Assembly (NCBI RefSeq): GCF_037975245.1
Contig: NC_092564.1
Span: 8,031,984-8,095,983 of the forward strand
Origin: Apostichopus japonicus
Taxonomy: Eukaryota > Echinodermata > Holothuroidea > Aspidochirotida > Stichopodidae
DNA: 64,000 nt
Reading direction: 5' to 3'
The position numbers and the translations under genes were made by a program. A model generated the notes under the pieces. The model made no database searches. It saw only the letters and a list, made by a program, of their open reading frames with translations, and was not told where the DNA came from. This document shows, piece after piece, positions 21,501 through 33,600 of the stretch (its first letter is position 1; every line of letters starts with the position of its first letter).

Positions 21501-24500
21501 ACATATATGTAAACATATATATATATATATATAAAGAGATACATATTTATGTATACATATACATATATATCATCTCCCTACTAATGTACAGGGCGATGAG
21601 ATACTGTACTTCATCCCAAAATGGAAATGTGAGGAAGTGTGTTATGGTGAGTTAGCTGTTGATTGAGTGAGTCCAATCACGTTCAAACTTGGTAGGTACA
21701 GTATAGTAGGTGCGTGACCATGTACTGTAAACTGGTGCCTGGATGATTGTTGACGTAAAATGGTCATATACCCCAAAACTGTTTCTAGCCATTTTCTGCT
21801 AGTCAGTTAATTGGGAAAAGGCATTAACCCACAAGATATGTTGAGAATAATGAGACAAATTTAAAATAATACTATGTAGTTGTTAAGGGTCGAGGTCAAA
21901 GTTCAATGTAGATCCATTCCATCATTGAACAGATGAGATCTGCAACTTCATGGACTGCCATATTGTTATACAAGTTTGCAATCATAATATTTATGAAGAC
22001 CTTTCTCCAAAGCCACAAAGGTTCCATATATCATTAACATGTGCACTCATTTTATATTCCCTTTATGATGGTAACATTTTAGTGGCATACTCCCTCGTCC
22101 CTGCCAAAAGGTTGTAAACAATGTAATAAAACCCTGTATAGTTCCTACACATTCATAATTTTCAGCATTATTACCAGAACTGTGTAGAAATCACAGATCT
22201 CAATTAATAAAAGTTGGATAAAAACAGAGATCTACTGTGTATGTATTGGATTAAGTGATGTAAATCCTTAAAGATATATCTTGATGTTTCAACTATGCAG
22301 GATATGTGACCCTTAGTGTGGATAAATAAAAACAATTCTCAATCTGAGATTTCTCAGAAATGTAGTTACATAAAAATACTCTGGCTGATGATCTGTGTGA
22401 AACTATTTATGCCTTGACTGTATATCATAAAATGTACAGTAATACTATATTACCCTTTCGGTAGCTGATTGCCGAACAGTCGATCATCAAAAAGTATTAT
22501 AGTATTATATATGCTCATTTTGAATTTAGAAATAACAACGGTGCTATATGATATTCCATACTAAGTGCTTGCTAGTTTGTGGAATCAACACATCATAACA
22601 TTTCCTCCTTGTCATATATTTTACATAAATCTCCATCTTGATCCAAACTGCAAAATAATATATGTTTAACCACGGAAAAATTAAGTGTTCAAATCACTCG
22701 AAGCAGTTTTAAAGACTTTGAATTTTGTCTCATAAGTAATAATTCTTTGTACTAACACACTCCATAGATACATCTTTGCTTGTGTATGCAGCCACAAGTA
22801 TACAACACTTTGACAAGTTTTCAATAGTATTTTGCATTGGGATAACAGATAAATTTATTCCCCTGGTCACCTTGTCGTCACCATGCAATGATTAATTAAC
22901 TACCAACAAATTTAATGATATGAATAAACACCATAAGACAATTAGTGCTTACATTACGAAAGAAGTTAGCAAAATAATACAGATCTTGCCTAAGACTTTC
23001 TCCATATAGCAACATCAGAATACAATGCTTATGATGCAAAGTGGGGTATAAAGCTGTTACTCAAGGTGAATGCCTACATAGCAGAGAATGCACACAGAAT
23101 CATACATGTACATACTTTCAGTTTATAATGTGCAAATAATAGCAATACATTGTTTTATATCCGCAGAGACTTTGGAGATGCAGGCTCAGCATTGCTGTAA
23201 ATGTTTAATTTAGGCGATCATTTACTAATGTAGTCATCCAGTGGTTAAAGTTTACGATGAAACACACTCGTATTGATATTAAGGACTTTAGTTTCATATT
23301 TACTCGCATGCTTGCAGCTGTACATTAATCATTGTATTTTCATGTACGAGCAGTTGCTATTAATAGCCTCTCAATGAAGAAAGAACTTCAGAAACATTTT
23401 GCAGGTCGTAAGCAAACAGCATGTGTCATACTTCGTTCACGAACATTGCCCATATCTTTAGTACATATAAAGTTTTAGTTGCCACACTAAGAATAAAATG
23501 TGTCTACTGTTTGTTTTTTTTAGATAGCTCATCATGTTATAAATACTTGTTGAGAGTGCCTTGAGTGTCCTACCTACATGGTTTCATTTTCATGTTGTTT
23601 GCAATAACATTGATCAAATATGAAGTCACAGGTCATTATTAAGTATATACTCATACCTTGAACTGTAAGCTTGGGCACTATCTGGCTGTAACATGTGTGT
23701 TCTGTGCCTCCTTGCAAGTACAGTGAGTTTGAGTAATGTGTTGCAAGACTATGTGTTACATTAAATGACTCAGTCTATTTTCTTGAAATGTTTCTGTCAT
23801 ACCCACTTTAAAATCAGTCTTCTGTAAATTGTATAGTTAGGGACCCATACAGTGCATTGTTCTACCATAACCAATTTGCAGTTTATACAGTGTTACCAGT
23901 TGATGGGCTAGGTAGATGGGTATGGTGCAACAGTAGAGTCTAGACAGGTGTAATGTACCATTGCTTGTAAAGACCCATACCCAGTGAATTTTGGGATAAA
24001 GCACTTTGCTACTTTGATAAATAGTGAAATTTTGATGGTATACTTTAAAACGGAGATTTCCTATCACTCCGAGCCTCTCCCCACCCCAAAGCATTTTTCG
24101 TGAAAGGGCGGGGTCCAGTAACACATCCCTTCAGTTAGCACAGTCCAATAACAGAATATTTTTGGTATTTAAAGTAAAGAGGTAACATTTTCTGTGCCAA
24201 TCCTTTGATACTGTCTGTCACAAGAAATATATTTGCATTACTTTGATGGAATGATCATGAAATTTCTGTCACTGAAGTAATATTCGTTCCCTGATGTGTC
24301 ACAGAATGAAATACTTTCCTCTTATCCAGTCTACTTTATGCTCTCACTCCATCGATCTAACAAACTGAGTTGGTGTAGTACTTGAGCAAGAAAGGATAAA
24401 GTTACATTTTGAAGGAGACTATAGCATCCTCCAGCATCATCGTCATGGTAATCGTCCTGCCTCTACATTTGACATTTGCCTTCAATTATTTAACTCGATT

Positions 24501-24559
24501 GATGCAAACTTCTAATCTTTCTAAATGTCTCTGTACTTTTTCTTCTTCTCCTCTTTCAG
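18518..24559. other. Upstream or intronic DNA before the first visible RFX exon
   Basis: No exon could be supported. The RFX exon at 24560 begins inside a codon, so at least one upstream coding exon must exist. I looked for a DNA-binding-domain N-terminus ending in a Tyr-Arg/Lys split codon and found none. A (TA)n tract lies near 21515-21535. Confidence 0.45.
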
Positions 24560-24676
24560 GGCTTACTGCGACAGTTTCACGATATCTGCTGTCTGTCCTG
24601 CGGACTTTGGCAAAATCATGAAAGGGGTTTTCCCAAACATGAAGAGACGAAGACTGGGAACGAGAGGAAAGTCAAG
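24560..24676 (+). CDS. RFX exon: winged-helix recognition part
   Basis: The acceptor is tttcttcttctcctctttcag, ending at 24559. The exon begins with the third base of a split codon (Arg or Lys), then reads AYCDSFTISAVCPADFGKIM and onward to RRRLGTRGKSR. The exon ends inside the codon after Ser at 24676, directly before ATATCCTT. Length is 117 nt. The GTRGKS wing residues contact DNA in RFX proteins. Confidence 0.93.
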
Positions 24677-27600
24677 ATATCCTTACAAAACAATCATCAA
24701 ATGTATTTTTGTCAGAACCGGTATGATTCAAGGAGAAAAGAATCTGTACGCTAGAGTAATTTTTCTTTCGTAAGGAAGCATCCTTTTTGCGTCTCTTTGC
24801 TGAACTAAATATAACATTTTCAAGACTTCAGGTCTAACACTGAATAGATTACCTACCAGCTCCTCTCTTGCCCAGGCACTTGATACAAATATTGTTGATG
24901 TTTATGAATCAGGATTTGTCCAACCACACCTGCATCCTTACCTAAGCTTAAGAGCAAATAAAAAAAAATCAATTAGTTAATAAATGAATGTAATATTTGT
25001 ATTGTGTCAAGTGTGCACAGCTACCAGTGTCTTTTAGCCTATTTTAATATGTAAGATAAATTTCATTTTATAGCAGCGCAGCAACAAATTGCAGTCTCCT
25101 TGCTTCGTACTTTTAATCAGTCATGCCCCATGGAATAATTTAGTATTCAAACTTTGTGTAGCAGTGTGGAAGCTTCTAAAATATATCTCATATAGTTGAC
25201 TATGGTTCCAGTGTGCAAACTGCAGTAAATCGTTGAACTTGTTTGGCAATCTGACCACTTTGTATAGCATTTTGCGATGCGATACCCGGTTAATTATTCC
25301 CTGATACCTGGATTTAAAATCTGTTTTACTCCAATCTAAAAAACATACAAGAACAACTTTCAAATTGCAGATAATATTTAAAGTTAATTTTGCTCCTCTC
25401 TTACCTGTCTTCACTGTACTTATACACTTTCCTCATCTACCTGACCTACAAACCAGTAACATTGTTAGCACCGTGCCCCCAATACCACCACATTTGAGAC
25501 TCAGTCCTCCTGCCAAATTTACCACGTACAATATTCGCAGACAAAATATGATCTTCAAGTACAGTCAGTCCTAGTACGGGTAGTCTACACATAGTGTTGT
25601 ACCCATCCTCAAGCTAGTTTAGCATTCATAGAAAGTAGAAGAAAAAAATCTTAATGAGTTTTATAATGCCAAAGGTATTTTATTTCAGGTGACTAATTGC
25701 TAAGATTTGAAGACAGAGAAAACAGTTAGCTAGAACACGCTCCACGTTTCAATTTGTTGGTAGTTTTAGGCTACACTTGTTTTGTTTTTTTTGCATTTGA
25801 TCTAGTTAAGTTATAAGATTGAACTTATCATTATTTTTATAGATAGCTCAAAACTATAAACATATAACCCCAAAGAAACTGGATGTTACCAGGAACAGGT
25901 TTTAGCTTAAATCGTTTTTAGCTTTCTTGCTAAGGTAAATCTACCTTAAAGCTTGTTTATGGGATTTTATTTCAATAGTTTCCTATTGCTGTGCCATATC
26001 TCTCGCTCTCCCAGCGAGTTTTTGGCTTCTCTTGTAGCTCCGGGTATGATGATGGTAAGAATAAACAGGTGTACCCCTAAATTGAAAACCAGGAGCTCCT
26101 CTGAGATGCAAACTCTACCCCTGAAAATAGACCTTTATGATCCCCAAACATGACTTTTGGTGACTCCTGCCAGCTTTTAAGATCAGGTTGGTTATATCAT
26201 AGGGGATATCTCTCCTAGGCTTATCACAAAGCTTCCAAAACACTTGGCGAGATGTTGTCTCAGGATTTTCGTTTTACCGGCAGGGAAATGCAGTATACTC
26301 TAGCTCAAGAATTCCTTAACAACTGTTGTACGTATTGCTACAGCGGGATTCGCAAGAAGGCAGAAATGAAGTCACCAGTGCTACCGCATCTGGAATTATC
26401 TTCAACAATGAAGGTTTGTAAAAGAAAAAAATTATAATAAAATAATTAGTTACAATAAGTATGGTTTTATGGTTTGTGTATGGGAATTTCCAAAGTTATT
26501 CACATAATGGTCCCTGTCATTATGTACTTGTCGTTATGAAGGTTACTCTGTTTGATATTTAGTGACAATTTTGGAACACATTTGGTATATATTTGGAATT
26601 TTGGAATATATTTGATGATAAAAGGAATTTTGGTAGTTGGTGGTAGTAGGAGACTTAGGTAATGCAGTATTATTCAGTTCTTGTTTGGTGTATATTGTGT
26701 ATGCCATCTTGCTACTTAGAGACTGGTGTTTAGAAGAGGGAAATGATTTGGAAGTTTTTAGTAGTGCACTTTAGTTTTGAAGAAGCTGTTGTAAAATTTA
26801 ATATAAACCTTTTTGGAAGGATTGTGTTCTGCATGAACCTTTATTTTAAGAAGCCCCCCCCCCCTTAATTGGCAAGTTCAAGCTGTTATGATTATTGCAC
26901 TTATTTTAAGAACTAGGGGGGAGGTAACAGATGGGGCTCCCTAATTAAGGAACGACATGGAGCAATGTTGGTTTCATCAGGAAAATCAATACTATTATGA
27001 TGAGGACTGTTGTTATGCAGATTCTGGCCTGTTTGCAAAGAATGAGCCAATTTACGTTCCATAGCCGAACAAATATAATACAGAGTATATATATCTGTTT
27101 GTCAACATGTTGACCATACTGTTAAATTTATTTGTTTGCAAATGCACATGTGTTTATTATGGAATGCATCCTCAGATTTAACAGAACCGAACTAATGCTG
27201 TCGATGACATTGTCAATTAGAATTTCAAGTTGATAGATCTTCATACATGTGGAAAGTCCAGACAAGTATAGAAGACACAAAAAATGTATAAACTTTTTTT
27301 GTGTCATTTAACACCTTCTTTCTTTTCTCAAATGCTTAAAGTACTACGGACACCTAGGCCATTTTGCCTCATATTCAGTACATATTTGTTGTGTGTGATA
27401 ATCTCATTCAAAATCTGTAGAAATTTTTCAAAAAGCACTTTTCGTTTTCCAAGATCAACAAATTTGAAAGTTTTGATAAATCTGGGAAACTCATTAAATA
27501 TGTGCAAACTATTGCATGGAGTGTTGCACTCATCAAGATTACATATATTAGGCCCTAATAAGTTAACCCATATTTACCAGCCCACATATGTTATTTGAAT

Positions 27601-30600
27601 AACACGATGTTCCCCTTTTCACAGAAGACAATAAAATGTTTTAAAATATCGCCTTAGGCCACAGACCTGTGTTCAGTGTCCTTGAAACGAAGGTTGTAAA
27701 AACGAAGGAATAACTAACAGAAAATTAAGGCAGTCACTCCTTTTACATCATCAATGTGCATAATTAGCTTAATGTTTATTCATAAATAAACACTATAATT
27801 GTAAAATCGTCAATCTTTGATGGATTTTGATGAGAGTTGCAGCCATTTTCATGATTTCTAATGCCTATTAGAGTGATAAATGTTGTTCCTAGGTTTCCTT
27901 AAAATGGATTGCCTGAAAGAATGTTACTTCCTTTCGTTAGATATGGACAGTAATTATGTAGACCAAACTTGCCTAGTTTTCGTTATGCATCATAAATTGA
28001 CTTGATCAAGCCTTGCTAAACTAAATGAAATTCATCTTAATGGATTTAACCTGTGGAAATACAGAGAGAATCGAACTCGGTATTCTGCCCGAGATTGACC
28101 AGTTCAAAGGGTGGTGCATATAGCTTTGATTCTTTCAAACGGAGTTAGTAGTATGTGTATAGGCCACAACATTAATGCTGTATGGCTTACAACTGTCAAC
28201 AACAAAAATATTATTTGGGTTCAAATTTTGTAGGCTAACCACTGCTTGATGAGTTCAGGAGTTTTTTGATAGTATGATAGAAGATCATGATGAGGTCAAT
28301 GGATCCATGACAGAATGAAGAGAATAAATAATTTTTGAGAACGTGACATCCCTCAAACATTTGATGCTCAACTTTCAAGTGACTTTGTTCACAGCTGTGG
28401 ATAATAATGGTGAATCTGCTAATAATCTCCCTCAGGAGGGACAAATATAATTTTAATTTTAATTGGGGCAGTTCAAAAGGTTAATGTAGTGTATTTGTGA
28501 TGCAACTTGGAAAATATCCGTGCTTTTTTTTATTTTTTTTATCCCTGATATAATTGTACCACTGTGGTTTTGGTATTGTTAAGGAACTTCTAATGACTAC
28601 CACAGAGAAGATTTGGTTTTGTAAACAAGGGATATTCTGGTTTGGCCAAGGAGCCAAGTTTGTGACAGAATTGTTTGGCTCACAAAGGATGGTGGTGGTA
28701 GTTGCAACAAGGGCAAAACATATTGAGTTGGTTTGTCATTGTGGATTAGAAAAAGACATTTGAGATGGACTATTACTTACAGTTGCCATTTTGCACAGCA
28801 ATTTTGAAAGTCTGTGAATCTTGTTTTTCACTGTAAATACTGAAAATAGTCACACACACACACATTCCCTGCTTCATGGTTCACTCTGTAAGAAATTGGG
28901 AAAGTTGTGAAGTCAAGTATTAGATAGTGATCTGATGTCTTTTATGTATAAATGTTATTCAAATAAGTTGATTCAAAGTAAAATGAGGATATCTGCTAAG
29001 GAAGCTATGCACATTTTTACCCTGCAACAGGACGTGACAAATGAAAGAAGAAATAGAGACATTATCCATACAATTTGGTTTCCAATTTGTTTTCCTGGGG
29101 AATTAATAATGACGAGAAACATAACTCTTTAGTTGAAGTAATTGACAAGTGGGGAGAAGTAGAATGGAGGGGTGGGGTAGGGGGGTGGGTGGGTGGGTGG
29201 GAGGGGAAGAATGGGAGAAGAGCTTTATCAAGAAGTAAAATGATTGAAGCATAGAAAAACACTACCATCAAATAAGAACAACGTTTACGCTGTTCACTTT
29301 TCATTGCCTTGGGATTGGTTCAAGACGTGAGGGTACACAGTTTCTCTCAAATGGCTGTTGCTTTCAAAATTTGAAGCTTAAGTGATTCCGTGCAATACCA
29401 CAAATGGAAAAAAAACATTAGATATTGCAAGGTAGATCACCAGTAAACTGGCCTTCTTATAGACCCAGGGGAAAGTTCCCTAGGAAAATACAACTTCCTG
29501 CCCAGCCCAAATAAGGAGATAAAAGAACCAGCTTATTGACTTACTCATCAGAAAACACCAACAATTTACTCAACAACCACTAAGACACCAGGTGTAAACA
29601 ACTTAGAGAAGTAGTCTCAGAGAATTAGCTCATACACAAAGACTGGACACAAGGGTCACCTGTTTGCAGATGATCCTCAACCTCTTGGGACAGCTTAGCC
29701 CATGGATCTGTTGGCCTATAGGTTAGGTAGTGATTTACTCTTCCTGGTGTACATGGAGGATAAAGGAATGTCATTCCAAGAATAAAGGCATACTTAGTCA
29801 TGAAGACTTCCTGCAATGAAGTGACATGCCATTGAACTCCATGAGCACCATTTGTAGGGGGAACCTATCACAGGGAGGGGGAATCTAAATCCTTGTAAGT
29901 CCTAATTTACCATAAAATTAGAGGTGCTACACTGAATATGCATTAAAGTGTGTTTCCTCATTGTCTCGTTTAAGTCGAGAGGCACAGCGTAACAGAATAC
30001 TGTACATGAATTAAATCTGTCTTTCAGCAAATTAATTTTTCGATACTTTCGATCATTTATTTCTTAATTAATGAAACGTTTTTATCAAACTAAGCTTGGT
30101 AAAACCTTTGCATTGTTCATGATGCATCAGATAGGCTGCTTAAACAAAGTTCCAATTATTGGAAAATGAACAGTGTTATGTATTTCTCTTCTTTTCCGAG
30201 CGCACAGAATCACTTTATTGTCTAAATTGTCTACTTTGTTTCAAATTTGCTTTGATGAGGCAAAAGCATGGAAGCTGAGTGAATGCGCGTCTAAAACTAA
30301 AACGTTTATGGTTTAGGTAGAAGTTTACTCTTCTCGGTGCACATGGAGGACAAAGGCATGTTATCCAAGAATAAAAGGCCTAGTCATGACAACTTCCTAC
30401 AGGGAAGTGACACTCATACATTTCTTTCACAATACATTTCTTTGCGATTGTTTCATCCTCATCGGTGGTTTTATTCAGTTCCAAAATAGAAAGTTTCGTG
30501 TTAAGAAGAGAAACAAAACAATGGTATATAATGGAGGACCCCAAACAACAGGATGTGGTTGAACAGATCTAGGGAGCCAGAGAAAAGCCCAGATTTGTTA

Positions 30601-33600
30601 TATTTCCACTAGCTTGCAACTTTCACAAGGGTTCAGTTTGAAGAGTTACACGCAGGCCGCTGCTGCTGTGTATGCTTCCCAGTGATATACTTTGAAGTAT
30701 CCAGAGCAGTATTATAATCAGTGCTCCTTATATGATGGATGCAGTGTGTGTATGAAGGATAATGAATAGCATATTAATGCAGGTTTTACAATTAGTGAGT
30801 TTAATACCTAGTGCACATGTAAGGCTTCCATATTTTAACCCAGTGCAAATGAAGGAATAAACAACTATTTGTTTTGTGGAAGATAAACAGGCGCGTAGCC
30901 AAGGGGCCGGCAAATTGGGCGAACTCCCCCCCCCCCCTTTGAGCATATTTTTTTTATTATATCGCTAGTAATTTTAAAATAGAACATGCTTAGATGCAAC
31001 TTACAAGGCCTGGGAAGTGTCATTTCCAGCGATCTGGGAGGCATTTTCGGCAAAAATTTTCTTGTACGCTTCAGGCCAACCCATGGTGGGGCTACGGTTA
31101 GATAGTTTGCCTACAGGCTTTGCCCCTCCCTTGGCAAGTTCCTTGCTACGCGCCTGAAGATAAATATTTGTGTTATCTGTAGTTGGTACCATTACTATAA
31201 AGGTATACCACGAACATAATCGCCGAATCAAACTGTACCATGTATGCAAAGATGTATCGAGAAAATGTTATTATTTAGGTGAGTGAACATTGGTAATAGG
31301 AGAAGGTCATACAGTCAGTACCTGTCATGGTAACATGCACCAGAAACTGCACATAAGTAGTATAAACAGTTCGTTGGTAAAAGCTGGAACATGGCAAGGA
31401 TGGATCTGGGAGATGCGGGAGGTTCGGGAGGATGGAAGGAAAGAGTGCGAGAAGGAAAGAAGTGGAGTGTGTCAGCAAGATCAGCAGCAATTGCATCCAT
31501 GGTAGTAGATGAACTAAAATATGGGGATTAGTAGATGAACAAAATATGGAGATTAGTAGATGAACAAAATATGGGATTGGTAGATGAACAAAATATGGAG
31601 ACTAGTAGATGAACAAAATATGGGGATTAGTAGATGAACAAAATATGGAGATTAGTAGATGAACAAAATATGAGGATTAGTAGATGAACAAAATATGGGG
31701 ATTAGTAGATGAACAAAATATGGGGATTAGTAGATTAGCAAAATATGGAGACTAGTAGATGAACTAAAATATGGGGATTAATAGATGAACAAAATATGGA
31801 GATTAGTAGATGAACAAAATATGGGATTAGTAGATGAACAAAATATGGAGACTAGTAGATGAACAAAATATGGGGATTAGTAGATGAACAAAATATGGGG
31901 ATTAGTAGATGAACAAAATATGGAGATTAGTAGATGAACAAAATATGAGGATTAGTAGATGAACAAAATATGGGGATTAGCAGATGAACAAAATATGGGG
32001 ATTAGTAGATTAACAAAATATGGAGATTAGTAGATGAACAAAATATGGAGAAATAAAAGTATAGATAAACAAAATACAGAGAAATAAAAGTATAGATATA
32101 AACAAATGTATCTATTGACCGGAAAAGAGGATTGAAAGTCTGGAATTAGGCATCTTTGTGGAATTTATTAAATTGAAGTCATTGCAACAATTGTCAGGGC
32201 TGGCAGGAAGGATAGCAACCTCCATATTTAATACTAATAAGTGAAAGTAAACAAACTATGAATTGGCCAACCTTCCTGGGGGGATGTATCAAATGAAAGC
32301 TAATGGAGATATTATCAATGTTGTGCAAAAATTAAGAGTTGGGTCTTTAGTATTGAAAAGCAAAAGTATCGAAACCTAGAATTAGCCATCCTCATGGATA
32401 TAATATCAATCGATAGCAATTATGCGTATCTGCATGAAGGAAATATCTAGTTCAAAGCTAGTTTGAGTTATATAAGACTGAATTCATTGAAACCAGAAAT
32501 TAAACCACTTTAATGGGCACAGTAAATCAAGCATCGATGCAAATGGAGCTGTTGAGGGTGTTGAAACCAATGAAAAATCTAGGTCGATTGTATTAACAAA
32601 CGAAAGTATCACAACCTGGGATTTGACCACCGTCATTGAAAAAAACTCAACTACAAAACAAAGTTAGCAGTTAGGAATCTAAGGATAGCTATGGGTCTGT
32701 AGAATTGATGAAAAAGCATTGAAGAAAAACACAGAAAACTTGACCATTTTATCAGTTAACAGATGTTTTTTCTTATAGGTGCAAATAGATTTGAAAAGTT
32801 TGATTGTTTTTCACTGTGTCTTTCAATAATATTTACTCCCCAGATATTTCCCCACAAAACCCAGGCTTAGATCTCAGATGATTAAAAAGTTAACAATTGT
32901 CAGTAGAAGGATGTGGATGGCATCATAAAATGCATAAGTTATGTCGATAACTTCCTCATTGATGATTGAAAAGCACTTTTAGTGATTACAAAATTGAAAT
33001 TCAAGGTCAGAACTTGGGAAACCTCGCTGTCCATAAGCAGAATAATATGAATGTAGGGTTTTTAAGTTGTTGGAGGGAGCAAAGTCAATAGACTTTGTGG
33101 TATTAAACTTGAAGTATGAACAACCTTGTAGATATGATGGTATAGCAACCACCAGACATTTGTGACTTGGATGAGGTTTTATTTAATCATCTGTAGTGAA
33201 TAATAGTCTTCAGTGTTTGTTTACTAGAGAGGTAGTGATCTTTTCAAGTGAAAATTTGGACTCCCATTTGTTCAAGCAGAAAAACACATGTTGACATATT
33301 ATTCTTGATCTTAGAGAATGACCATAGTGAAACTTTTTTTCTTTTCTCACAAATTTATATGAATTAAGTTGATATCCTTCCCCATGATTAATATGTGTGG
33401 GTTCTTACAGTACATAACTTTTTGACAGAATAATAAATTTGATGTGATTTATTTTATTATTACTATTAGTTTTTGTTTTTATGAAGCTTATTTGTGTGAT
33501 GACCACAAGATGACAACCAAAACAGCTTGGTAAAGTGGCTGTTTCTAAGTGGGATGGGGTGTGGGGGGGGGGACTGGGAGGGGGTATTTTGGAGGAGGGG

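Noticed and set aside
24677-24720. Continuing the RFX exon to a GT donor at 24720 (accg|gtatga)
   Set aside because: It would add PYKTIIKCIFVRT in place of the invariant YCYSG. The AT-AC junction gives the conserved sequence instead.
31503-32050. CRISPR-like array
   Set aside because: The repeats are head-to-tail 25-mers without distinct spacers, in an animal intron. This is a minisatellite.
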